From RGIG8124 sp045130665 (GTDB lineage Bacteria > Bacillota > Clostridia > Christensenellales > CAG-917): 64,000 nucleotides of DNA. The notes beneath the pieces were generated by a model. That model was not told where the DNA came from, did not search any database, and was given only the letters and a program-made list of their open reading frames with translations. The stretch is from NCBI GenBank assembly GCA_045130665.1, contig JBGUQC010000004.1, positions 372,001-436,000 on the forward strand, read 5' to 3'. The position numbers and the translations under genes are program-made. This document shows, piece after piece, positions 33,560 through 42,061 of this stretch. Within the stretch, counting starts at the first letter, position 1. Every line of letters begins with the position of its first letter.

Positions 33560-35251
33560 ATGAAAAGGCAATTATTTATTCATTCAAAGGTATATTACTT
33601 TGTAACAGAATTGATTGTAGGCATGGCGCTAATGGGCGTTGAAATGTCTGCATCTAGGTTGGTATCAACCTACTTCTCATCAAGTCAGGTTGTTTGGACT
33701 CTAATTATTGGAGTCATTATGGTCAGTATGGCCATTGGTAATTATTGGGGTGGAAAACAAGCAGATAAGAAGCCATCCTATGTAAGACTATACCTCGAAT
33801 TGTTATTTGCTGGTGCATATATTGTAATAATACCTTTTGTTGGAAGATACGTAATTGCCGGTATCACCGCCCTCTTTGCACTAGTTGTTAAAAGTAATCT
33901 CGTTATATGGGCAAGCTTATTCTCATGTATTATTCTATTTGTCCCACCACTTCTTTTCTTAGGAAAGGTAACTCCATCTCTTGTTAAATATGCAATGGGT
34001 GAAAAAGCATCTGGAAAGGTAATTGGAACACTTGAAGCACTTAACACCATTGGATCTATTGTTGGCACATTCCTTCCAACCTTCTTAACAATACCATTCA
34101 TTGGCACAAGTAACTCATTTGTAGTGTTTGGTGGTGCTATTGCATTAATAGCCTTACTCTATTTAATTACAAACCTAATAGATATCAACATGAACAAACA
34201 AGAAGAACCTGTAGAAGATGGCAGCGAAGTTAAGGTTAAGAAACCAAAGGTTTCTTGGGGCAAACAAGTAAAGATAACAATAGTTATGTCTGTCTTCACT
34301 CTAATTCTTGCTGTTGGACTTATATTCTCAACCAATGCATCCTTTGTATTCTGGGATGATACTAATCTAGTAAAAGAAGATGAATCCATATACAACTACC
34401 TAAAGGTTGATAAGTATGGAAAGAAATATACTTTCTCTACAAACGTTATATTTGGTATTCAATCTGCAATCAATGAAGACGACTCTCTAACGAAGTTATA
34501 TTATGACTATCTTTTAATCAGCCCATATCTTGTTAAAGAAAACCCTAAAATCCTTATATTAGGCAATGGTACAGGCACATATGCCACTATGCTACGCAAT
34601 TATTTAAACGTAGAATGCGATATAACGGCAGTTGAAATAGATCAAAAGATAATAGACCTATCTTACGAGTATTTCCATATGAGCGAGGATATAAACGTTA
34701 TATGTGATGATGGAAGAAACTTCCTATCCAGAACAAATGAGACATATGACATCATATTAGTAGATGCTTACTCTTCTGTCTCTGCGCCTTTCCAAATGAC
34801 TACTGTTGAATTCTTCAATATGGTCTATGACCATTTGAATGAAGATGGCCTTATGATGATGAACATTAACATGGTTACTAAAGAAAAGGATTCCATGTCT
34901 CAATCTCTTTGTGATACTGCGACATATGTATTTAAAGGCTTATATAAGTTCAAGGTGCCAGATGCAGATGGTATGGAAGTATATGCCTTAAAAGGCAACA
35001 AAGACCTGTATGCGATGATACAAGCGGTTAACACAGATAATGATGAACTCAAAAAAGTTTTTGGAAAAATTAAAAATGATATTGTAAAACACGAGGATAC
35101 TGGTATACGATTATATGATGATACCTGTGATATCGAGGTAAGAAGTTATAGGGCTCTAGATGACATAGTTAACAAAGAGCTAAGCTACTACCAAAAAATA
35201 TATAAAGAACAAGGGCTTAAAGCCTTATTAGATGAACTATTTAATAGCTAA
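33560..35251 (+). CDS. Membrane-fused spermidine-synthase-like protein
   Basis: The 563-residue protein has an MFS-like membrane region of about 8 helices (~10-250) with the family start 'ELIVGMALMGVEMSASRLVSTYF' spread over residues 16-38, followed by a spermidine-synthase fold from ~330. There, ILILGNGTGTYATML and AVEIDQKIIDLSYEYF form the SAM-type site, with VDAYSSVSAPFQMTT after it. Such fused 'MFS/spermidine synthase' proteins are widespread, but proof of aminopropyl transfer is rare. AGAGGGCAA precedes the ATG. The stop lies 9 bp before manA, so they are co-transcribed. A small SAM-dependent transfer at the membrane is a reasonable but unproven role. Confidence 0.8.
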   Translation: MKRQLFIHSKVYYFVTELIVGMALMGVEMSASRLVSTYFSSSQVVWTLIIGVIMVSMAIGNYWGGKQADKKPSYVRLYLELLFAGAYIVIIPFVGRYVIAGITALFALVVKSNLVIWASLFSCIILFVPPLLFLGKVTPSLVKYAMGEKASGKVIGTLEALNTIGSIVGTFLPTFLTIPFIGTSNSFVVFGGAIALIALLYLITNLIDINMNKQEEPVEDGSEVKVKKPKVSWGKQVKITIVMSVFTLILAVGLIFSTNASFVFWDDTNLVKEDESIYNYLKVDKYGKKYTFSTNVIFGIQSAINEDDSLTKLYYDYLLISPYLVKENPKILILGNGTGTYATMLRNYLNVECDITAVEIDQKIIDLSYEYFHMSEDINVICDDGRNFLSRTNETYDIILVDAYSSVSAPFQMTTVEFFNMVYDHLNEDGLMMMNINMVTKEKDSMSQSLCDTATYVFKGLYKFKVPDADGMEVYALKGNKDLYAMIQAVNTDNDELKKVFGKIKNDIVKHEDTGIRLYDDTCDIEVRSYRALDDIVNKELSYYQKIYKEQGLKALLDELFNS

Positions 35252-35260
35252 GGAGAAATT

Positions 35261-36331
35261 ATGGACAAATTATTATCTCAACCAATCTTCTTTGAAAGAA
35301 ATCGTGTATATAGGATTTATCTTGGTGGTAAATCTTACAAAGATTTATTTAATGACAAAAATGGATATGATCCAGATGAAGATAATATGTTCCCTGAGGA
35401 ATGGATTGCTAGTAAGGTTAAAGCAATTAACCCTAAGTACTTTGGGCCAAGAGATGGTGTATCTGTTGTAAAGGATACTGATATATTCTTTGATGATCTC
35501 CTTAACGAGCATCCAGCTGAATTATTAGGCGGCAGAAAGTATGATTGCTTAGTAAAATTCCTAGATAGCGCCATAAGACTCCCTTTCCAAGTTCATCCAA
35601 CAAAAGAATTCTCAAGAAAGTATTTCAATAGCAACTATGGTAAAACTGAGGCATGGTTAGTTATTGCAGCTAGAGAAAATGCAAAACTATACTTTGGATT
35701 CAAGGATAAGATTACAAAAGAAGAATTATCTATTCTTGAAGACAAGAGCGAAATAGAAAAAGATATCATGGGTTCTCTATTACAAGGCGTAGATGTAAAA
35801 GAAGGCGACATCTGGCTTATTAAAGCTGGCCTTATCCATGCAATAGGCGCAGGATGCACTATAGTTGAAGTCCAAGAACCAACAGATTTTACTATTCAAC
35901 CAGAAAGATGGTGTGGAGATTATCATATTAGTTATGATGAAGAATATATTGGTTTAGACAAAAGCACAGCATTAGAATGCATAAATTATGACATTTATGG
36001 AGATGCTGCAAAAAAATATGCTGCAGTTAATCCAAAGGTTGAAATCAGTACCGAAACATATATTAAAGAAAACCTAATTACATATGATGATACTACATGC
36101 TTTGCTGAAAACAGACATACACTTAAAAACGGCGGCTCATTTGTTATGAATTATGGCCCATGTGTATATATCTGTGTAAATGGAGAAGGCGTAATTACAG
36201 GTGATAATTATTCTAAGGCAATTAAAAAGGGAGACTATTTCTTCCTCCCTTACTCTGCACAAAATAAATTCACAGTTAAATCTGATACTAGCTTAACACT
36301 TATTGAGTGTTTGCCAAGTAAACAAGACTAG
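35261..36331 (+). CDS. manA: Class I mannose-6-phosphate isomerase
   Basis: The 356-residue protein has the cupin metal site of type I phosphomannose isomerase: LPFQVHPTKEF (Gln and His ligands), EAWLVI, and LIHAIGAGCTIVEVQE, with further cupin strands to the end. It interconverts mannose-6-phosphate and fructose-6-phosphate. It is co-transcribed with the spermidine-synthase-like gene and converges on the GH38 alpha-mannosidase, whose released mannose it would help metabolise after phosphorylation. The two stop codons overlap in a CTAG tetranucleotide with no terminator between them. Confidence 0.9.
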   Translation: MDKLLSQPIFFERNRVYRIYLGGKSYKDLFNDKNGYDPDEDNMFPEEWIASKVKAINPKYFGPRDGVSVVKDTDIFFDDLLNEHPAELLGGRKYDCLVKFLDSAIRLPFQVHPTKEFSRKYFNSNYGKTEAWLVIAARENAKLYFGFKDKITKEELSILEDKSEIEKDIMGSLLQGVDVKEGDIWLIKAGLIHAIGAGCTIVEVQEPTDFTIQPERWCGDYHISYDEEYIGLDKSTALECINYDIYGDAAKKYAAVNPKVEISTETYIKENLITYDDTTCFAENRHTLKNGGSFVMNYGPCVYICVNGEGVITGDNYSKAIKKGDYFFLPYSAQNKFTVKSDTSLTLIECLPSKQD

Positions 36332-39261
36332 ATATCTAACATATCTTTCTTCTTTTCAATATCTTTTACTATACAAGTTCCATTCCATTGAGTCATGGAT
36401 AGTATTTGTATATTATCATTGTTAGGTAACTCTATACTCTTAGCACCCTTTGTATCTACATCTATTCTATATACGTGTAAGTGTTTGTAATATTGCTTTG
36501 CATCATAATGTGTAAAATATGTTCCTAGTTTATCTGGATACACATAGTTTTCTTTTAATCCACAATAGAAATTGAACCATACATGATCTAGAGTATGTAG
36601 TATTGCACTAAGCTGTGGCAATATCCACTTTCTTTCATTATACGAAATCATAAATCCATAAGATGAAGAAATATCATTAGTTAAATATTTGCCATCTAAT
36701 CTAATAGTGAACTTGTCCTTATTCTTTGCAATTACATAAATACTAAGCTTATTATACTTGCTATCTAGCTCTATATTTTGGCCCTTACAAACAGTAGCAT
36801 CAGAGTAATCATTAGACTTGATAACATCTACAGTATTTATTGATTTTTCAACAGCAAAATTGACTTTAACCGACACAATCGAGGCTTTATCTATACAAAT
36901 TGCAATTTTTCTATCTTTTATATCTAACTTTTTAATAGTATCTTCAGTACCTGAAACAAGGGATGCATCACTAATATCATCATAGAATGAAATAGTGTCT
37001 TTTACATCTTCGTTAGTTCTATTGTACAAACGAATAACAATGCCTGTTCCGTCCTCAGATTTCTTAACAGCAAGTACTCCAATCTTAGAATGATCTAAAT
37101 CAAATAGTTTAGCTTCCTTGATATACTTCACTGTCTTATCAGCTAGATAAATCTTGTTTGGATTATTGAATACTTGTGCTTGTGGTTCGGCATCATCTAC
37201 TTCAAACGGATAGATTGCATAGTTAATTACATGTGTACCCCAATCTGAGAAGTATTGTTCAAAGTTAAGTGCAGTAATTCTTCCTAAAGGTGTATATACC
37301 AAAGTCATACGAAGCATATTATCCTTAGGAATATCATAACCATATTTGCAATTCTCTATTAAAGCCACGCCATAGTTATCATCTAATGCCTTAACTAGAT
37401 ATCTACTTGGTACTTCGAATTGTTTTTCTGTATTAACTCCCTTTTCAACGAAGCAAGTTTCCATATTTGTAAAGAATTTAGGTTTGCTAAATGCCAAAGG
37501 AAGCGCAACCTTTAGAGACTTACCCTTCTCTTTCCATTCTAATTGCTCTTCAAAGGATATCATCTTATCATCTTTGCCGAGTGATATTATCTTTGTGAAT
37601 GTGGATTTGCCATATGATGTGGTAATGGATATCTTCTTTCTTGTGGAATTATCCTCTATTATTTGAACATATCCTTTGGTGAGTATATCTTTTGGATCTT
37701 TTTGTCTATCTTTCCAATACATATTCCATCCTGGATACTTGATTGGTTTTTCCTCAAGTAGATGGTATGCCAAAGGAGATTCTAAGATTTCCTTGTTTCT
37801 AAGCTTATCTTTAATGGAATATATCTCCCCTTCTTTAGAGACAGATAGAGATACATACTCGTTTTCTAGAGTAATTCCATTGTCTAGAATAAAGGTTAAT
37901 GGTGTTTTTTGCTTTTGAATTGTAACTATACTAAATCTCTTAATTTCAAATGCGTTCATTAAAGGAGCAGATATCATTGTATTCTTATTAGTAATACTAA
38001 TTGGATACAAATTGCCATCCTTATCTTGCAAAGCATACTTCTTAGAAAAGTCAAACCCAGGTATTTCAAATTCACATATAGATTGTCTTTCGTAATCTGC
38101 TGGGTTAAATATTACAATATTTCCGCCCTCTAAGTGAGGATAAATTGCTTGAATAGAGTCATCTATTATTCTTCTCCATGTCTTAAGAGCAATTATTTCA
38201 TCATCATATGAGTATTTATAAGCACATGGAAGGCATGTTCCAGGAATAATATCGTGCATTTGGCTTCCGATAACCTTATACCAAGCCATATCTATATCTT
38301 CTTTTGGATAAGGAACTCCTGCAACCTTCTCTGCAATCAAAGCAATATACTCTGCTGCAAAGCCCATTTTTTCATTCATACGATTCATTCTCTTTATTGG
38401 TCCATTAGTTGTTAATGTTCCGGCAGAATGTTCTATTAATAATAAATCTCCCTTGTATGTATCAAATTTATCGATTTCTTCCTGTGTTAAATTTTTATAG
38501 AAATCTTCAGATGCACCTTCAACCACCTTTATATCTGTTGATTTCTTAATATCTCTTTCTGCATTCCAAATAGAAATCATGCTTGGAGATCCACCGAAAT
38601 CACCCACGCCATAGTATTGATAAGACTTATAAACACCAGTCTTTGACCCGAAATCCTCGACTTTTTGTACTCTCTTCTTGTTTTTTGTAGGTGGTACAAA
38701 CATATGAGACATATAATTGCCTGGATTAAAAGCACACAAAAGCTTAGAACCATCTGGTCCTTCCCATATTCCTTGATCAAATGGAATACCATTAGCAGAA
38801 TGCCATTCGAGTTTTCCCGTGGAAAAACCAGTTACATCACAATGTTTTAGTAATGTTGGAAAGTTTGCTGGAAATCCAAAGCAATCTGGGAGCATATAAT
38901 CTTTATACTCAACGCCAAATTCCTTCTTTTGCCACTCTCTTCCATATAAAATATTTCTAATTAAAGATTCTGCGCTTGGTGTTAGTGCATCTGTTTCATC
39001 TATACATGCACCACCAGGTATCCATTTGCCTTGTTTTACATACTCTTGAACTTTCTTGTAATCTTCTGGATAGTATTCTTTCATTAAAGAATATCTACGT
39101 GAACCTGTGAAATTGAAAACATAATGTGGATATTTCTTGAAAAGTCTAAAGTTTTTGCGCATAGTCCTGCGAATCAACCATTTAATGGTTGTTGGGTAAT
39201 CCCATCTCCATTGCGTGTCTAAATGCGCATATGGAACTAAAAACAATTCTTTCTTATCCAT
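36328..39261 (-). CDS. GH38 alpha-mannosidase
   Basis: The 977-residue protein begins with the GH38 metal-site strand PYAHLDTQW (His, Asp ligands), continues with GGACIDETDALTPSAESL and MLPDCFGF with nucleophile D126, and has SQMHDIIPGT with another zinc-site His. The rest is the long beta-rich C-terminal half usual for the family, ending with a segment that looks like a further carbohydrate-binding domain. It has no signal peptide, so it hydrolyses alpha-linked mannose from imported glycans in the cytoplasm. The start overlaps the MaoC-like gene by 8 bp, making it the last gene of a four-gene operon. Confidence 0.92.
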   Translation of the reverse strand: MDKKELFLVPYAHLDTQWRWDYPTTIKWLIRRTMRKNFRLFKKYPHYVFNFTGSRRYSLMKEYYPEDYKKVQEYVKQGKWIPGGACIDETDALTPSAESLIRNILYGREWQKKEFGVEYKDYMLPDCFGFPANFPTLLKHCDVTGFSTGKLEWHSANGIPFDQGIWEGPDGSKLLCAFNPGNYMSHMFVPPTKNKKRVQKVEDFGSKTGVYKSYQYYGVGDFGGSPSMISIWNAERDIKKSTDIKVVEGASEDFYKNLTQEEIDKFDTYKGDLLLIEHSAGTLTTNGPIKRMNRMNEKMGFAAEYIALIAEKVAGVPYPKEDIDMAWYKVIGSQMHDIIPGTCLPCAYKYSYDDEIIALKTWRRIIDDSIQAIYPHLEGGNIVIFNPADYERQSICEFEIPGFDFSKKYALQDKDGNLYPISITNKNTMISAPLMNAFEIKRFSIVTIQKQKTPLTFILDNGITLENEYVSLSVSKEGEIYSIKDKLRNKEILESPLAYHLLEEKPIKYPGWNMYWKDRQKDPKDILTKGYVQIIEDNSTRKKISITTSYGKSTFTKIISLGKDDKMISFEEQLEWKEKGKSLKVALPLAFSKPKFFTNMETCFVEKGVNTEKQFEVPSRYLVKALDDNYGVALIENCKYGYDIPKDNMLRMTLVYTPLGRITALNFEQYFSDWGTHVINYAIYPFEVDDAEPQAQVFNNPNKIYLADKTVKYIKEAKLFDLDHSKIGVLAVKKSEDGTGIVIRLYNRTNEDVKDTISFYDDISDASLVSGTEDTIKKLDIKDRKIAICIDKASIVSVKVNFAVEKSINTVDVIKSNDYSDATVCKGQNIELDSKYNKLSIYVIAKNKDKFTIRLDGKYLTNDISSSYGFMISYNERKWILPQLSAILHTLDHVWFNFYCGLKENYVYPDKLGTYFTHYDAKQYYKHLHVYRIDVDTKGAKSIELPNNDNIQILSMTQWNGTCIVKDIEKKKDMLDI

Positions 39262-39688
39262 TTATTCTCTTTTTAACAATAGCTTCTGTAATATCTGTAA
39301 GAACTAAAACATTATCTTTATTATAAATGTTTATTTGTAATACAACAATACCGTTTTTAGGGTTTCTATCTATTTTATCTATTATTTCTGCCTTACCATA
39401 TAAGGTATCTCCAGCGAAAACGGGCGCAAACCACTCCATTTTTGTGGATTTTCCAGCTAGCAATTCTTCTCCAAAATAATCGTTTTTTAAATATTCACCC
39501 CAAACCAAAGCAAATGTAAACATACCAGGAGATAATAACTTTCCAAACTTTGAGTTCTTAGCATATTCTTCATCTACATGAATAGGACAATTGTCATAGC
39601 TTTTCGCAAATGCTATCATTTCATCCTTTTTTACTTCTACAGGATTTATATCCTGATTCATACCAACTTTTAAATCATCAAAGAACAT
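39254..39688 (-). CDS. MaoC-like hot-dog dehydratase
   Basis: The 144-residue protein matches single hot-dog MaoC/R-hydratase-like proteins: FFDDLKVGM, IAFAKSYDNCPIHVDEEYAKNSKFGKLLSPGM (the D.NPIHxD pattern, here DNCPIHVD with His) and the later strand WFAPVFAGDTLYGKAEI. Such proteins hydrate enoyl-CoA or bind acyl thioesters. Its ATG lies inside the end of the 59-codon ORF and its end overlaps GH38, so translation is coupled on both sides. There is no other fatty-acid gene nearby, so the substrate is unknown. Confidence 0.82.
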   Translation of the reverse strand: MFFDDLKVGMNQDINPVEVKKDEMIAFAKSYDNCPIHVDEEYAKNSKFGKLLSPGMFTFALVWGEYLKNDYFGEELLAGKSTKMEWFAPVFAGDTLYGKAEIIDKIDRNPKNGIVVLQINIYNKDNVLVLTDITEAIVKKRING

Positions 39689-39857
39689 CTATATTCATCT
39701 CCTCAAGTTCTTCTTTTGTTATATGCATCTTTTCAATTAAACCATTTAAAGAAAAATTGTATTGTTCTTTTGATATTGCATCTCTAGAAACAAATGCATC
39801 CAATGTCTCTTTTTGTTTAATGAATAATTCAATTATTTTCTTTCTATCTTCTGTCAT
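39678..39857 (-). CDS. 59-residue helical protein between the glycosylase and MaoC-like genes
   Basis: A complete 59-codon frame runs from ATG 39857 to TGA 39678 (begins MTEDRKKIIELFIKQKETLD, ends EELEEMNIDVL). It fills the gap between two genes exactly: its ATG overlaps the glycosylase stop as ATGA, and its last codons overlap the MaoC-like start. The composition is charged and helical, as in small coiled-coil or SHOCT-like adaptors (ISKEQYNFSLNGLIEKM resembles a SHOCT helix pair). It has no membrane segment, and function is unknown. Confidence 0.7.
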   Translation of the reverse strand: MTEDRKKIIELFIKQKETLDAFVSRDAISKEQYNFSLNGLIEKMHITKEELEEMNIDVL

Positions 39858-40327
39858 ATTAAACCCTTTAGTGATTCTAACCAGGTATTTTCGTCAAAAG
39901 ACACGTTTGCTGGCGATGTAGATGGAAGATATTGTGACATAGAAATTAAGTCTGGATAGTTCTTGCAAAACACCTCATAGCTTTTCTTTCCATTAAGGAA
40001 AATCTTTTCTATTTTTGCCCTACTTAAAACAATATTTAAATCGGCAACTTCATATTCTTTAATTGATGCATCTGCAGAACCCTTTATTTCGCACTCTACT
40101 AAGATATCCCAAAGGGCAATATTATGTCTCATTAAGAAATCTTTCTTTTCATCGTTTGTTTTAGGTTCATTATCTTGCGCAATCTTTGCAAGTAACTTCC
40201 AAAATCTATTTCTTGGATGTCCATAATAAAAAGAAGTCTCACGAGATAGTACACTTGGAAAGCTACCAAGAATTAATATCTTGCTATTTTCATCAAATAC
40301 TGGATCAAAACCGACTTCTTTTCCCAT
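39854..40327 (-). CDS. DNA-deoxyinosine glycosylase (UDG superfamily)
   Basis: The 157-residue protein has ILILGSFPSVLSRETSFYYGHPRNRFW near the N-terminus and LPSTSPAN near the end. This is the pattern of the hypoxanthine/deoxyinosine DNA glycosylase branch of the uracil-DNA glycosylase superfamily (GSFPS and YYGHPRNRFW are characteristic; LPSTSPAN replaces the HPSPLS-type loop). It should remove deaminated purine (hypoxanthine) bases from DNA. It is the first gene of an operon with a 59-codon gene, a MaoC-like gene and the GH38 mannosidase, an association without obvious logic. Confidence 0.85.
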   Translation of the reverse strand: MGKEVGFDPVFDENSKILILGSFPSVLSRETSFYYGHPRNRFWKLLAKIAQDNEPKTNDEKKDFLMRHNIALWDILVECEIKGSADASIKEYEVADLNIVLSRAKIEKIFLNGKKSYEVFCKNYPDLISMSQYLPSTSPANVSFDENTWLESLKGLI

Positions 40328-40458
40328 AACGATATTTTACACTCAATTAGACAATTTTACAATCTTTGATTTTTGTTTTTTTATATTCTCTTTTACCATA
40401 GTAAAAAATAATATAACACTCTTTATTTTTGCGATTATTTGTTGTATACTAAAGTATT

Positions 40459-41496
40459 ATGAGTAAAGCCAAGAAATATATAATTATATCAATATTAGTA
40501 TTAACATTTTTGATGTTCTCTCTCTGCTTATTTGCAATAAATACAGATATTGCTTATGCAGACGATGCAGACCAATATTATTATGTTAACCAAGACACAT
40601 TATCTAAGACTGCAACTCCATCTTCGGTATATTTCGTATACCAAGGAGACAAGCTCTTTAAGATTCCTGAATCATACTATGTAAAAATAGCTGGCGAAGC
40701 AACAATATATGATGTTCCTGTTTCTTACAAAGGGCTTGTTGGAACTATTTCAAAAGCAGATGCGGACAAATTAGAAACTAGAACCACTACAAAGTATTCA
40801 AATTCAGCATTAAGCAATGATAATGCTTACCCAAATATAGAACTTGAATTCTCTGGAACAACATTGTCATTTGACACAGTAGATGGCATTCCTCTTTCAA
40901 AGGATCCAAGCATTGTTGATATTTTTTATCTTGGCAAATCAGATGATGGAACAAAGACATTTATAAAAGTTGTTGAAGGAGACAATATTTTCTTTGGTTC
41001 AACCACAGCACAATTCGAATCATATATAGTTGCTGCAAATCAAGAAGTCATTGATTTTATCAATGCACAAGAAAATAACAATAATTCAAATCAACCAAAT
41101 ACTAATAACTCAAAGGCTTTACGTGTTATCTTAATTATTGGTTTGATTATTCCTGCTGTTATCATCGCTCTTCTTATCTTTATTCCAAAGAAATCTGAAC
41201 AATATGATAAAGCAAGAATGAATTCAAAGAAGGTTGGCAATATTGACTACGACAAAACTCGTATGCCAAATAACAATCAACCATACCAAAATGGATATAA
41301 TCAATACCCACCTCAACAAAATGGGTATAATCAACCACAATATCCTCAATATCAACAACCTCAATATCCACCACAGAACAATGGTTACTATCCACCTCAA
41401 CAAAACGGATATTACCCACCTCAAGATAATGGATATTATCCTCCACAACAAAATGGATACTATGACCCAAATGATCCAAACGGAGGTATGCAATGA
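40459..41496 (+). CDS. Two-helix membrane protein with YPPQQNGY-repeat cytoplasmic tail
   Basis: The 345-residue protein has an N-terminal signal or anchor (~6-28), an extracellular domain of ~170 residues without cysteines, a second membrane helix at ~222-242, then a basic stretch and a tail of tandem 'YPPQQNGY'-like units rich in Gln, Asn, Pro and Tyr (~270-340). If the signal peptide is cleaved, the domain is outside and the tail inside. A TATACT -10 element at 40445-40450 puts the transcription start at or next to the ATG and there is no clear ribosome binding site, so the mRNA may be leaderless. It starts a five-gene operon ending with folA. The family is unrecognised. Confidence 0.75.
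   Translation: MSKAKKYIIISILVLTFLMFSLCLFAINTDIAYADDADQYYYVNQDTLSKTATPSSVYFVYQGDKLFKIPESYYVKIAGEATIYDVPVSYKGLVGTISKADADKLETRTTTKYSNSALSNDNAYPNIELEFSGTTLSFDTVDGIPLSKDPSIVDIFYLGKSDDGTKTFIKVVEGDNIFFGSTTAQFESYIVAANQEVIDFINAQENNNNSNQPNTNNSKALRVILIIGLIIPAVIIALLIFIPKKSEQYDKARMNSKKVGNIDYDKTRMPNNNQPYQNGYNQYPPQQNGYNQPQYPQYQQPQYPPQNNGYYPPQQNGYYPPQDNGYYPPQQNGYYDPNDPNGGMQ
41275..41465 (+). repeat. In-frame imperfect tandem repeats (YPPQxNGY units)
   Basis: About seven imperfect 21-27 bp units such as tatccacctcaacaaaacgg lie inside the membrane-protein gene. They encode a low-complexity prion-like or phase-separation-prone tail. Copy number is likely to vary between strains. Confidence 0.75.
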
Positions 41497-42050
41497 GATT
41501 GTATATAGCATCGGATATTCATGGAAGCGCTGCTAATCTTGAAAGATTATTGAATACAGTTGGCGCTGCATTAGATGAAGATCCAGATTCAAGAATAGTC
41601 TTCTTGGGAGATACTTATAACCACGGTCCAAGAAATCCTTTCCCTGAAAGATATTCTCCTATGGAGGTTGCAAAGATATTAAACGATGCAATGCAGTTTA
41701 TTACAGTTATTAAAGGAAACTGTGATAGCGAGGTAGATGAGATGATATCTAACTTCCCTATAATTGCAGACTTTAATATGGAATGGGAAGGAAGTACTCT
41801 ATTCTTTACACACGGACATAAGTTTGGTCCACAGAAACCACCTATAGGCGTTAAAAAAGGCGATGTGGTTTTCTATGGCCATACACACATATATAAGGCA
41901 GAAAATATAGATGGTATTAACTATGTTAATCCAGGTTCTATTTCTCTTCCATTTAATAATAATCCAAGAACATACGCTGTCCTTGAAGGTAGAGAGATTG
42001 AAATAAAACAAATCGAAGATAATAAAACAATATTAAAATATACATTTTAA
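41493..42050 (+). CDS. yfcE: YfcE-type metallophosphoesterase
   Basis: The 185-residue protein carries the metallophosphoesterase motifs in order: ASDIHG (D and H), FLGDTYNHGPRN (GD), VIKGNCDSEVD (GNCD), FTHGHKFGP (GH) and FYGHTHIYK (GHTH), as in YfcE/YsnB phosphodiesterases. It hydrolyses small phosphodiesters in the cytoplasm with two metal ions; the physiological substrate is uncertain. Its start overlaps the upstream membrane-protein gene by 4 bp (ATGA) and the GH2 gene follows after 11 bp. Confidence 0.9.
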   Translation: MRLYIASDIHGSAANLERLLNTVGAALDEDPDSRIVFLGDTYNHGPRNPFPERYSPMEVAKILNDAMQFITVIKGNCDSEVDEMISNFPIIADFNMEWEGSTLFFTHGHKFGPQKPPIGVKKGDVVFYGHTHIYKAENIDGINYVNPGSISLPFNNNPRTYAVLEGREIEIKQIEDNKTILKYTF

Positions 42051-42061
42051 GAGGGGACAAT

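Noticed and set aside
41180..41536. Overlapping frames on both strands in the repeat region of the membrane-protein gene
   Set aside because: They arise from the low-complexity repeat DNA; one would encode only Ile/Asn/His-rich sequence.
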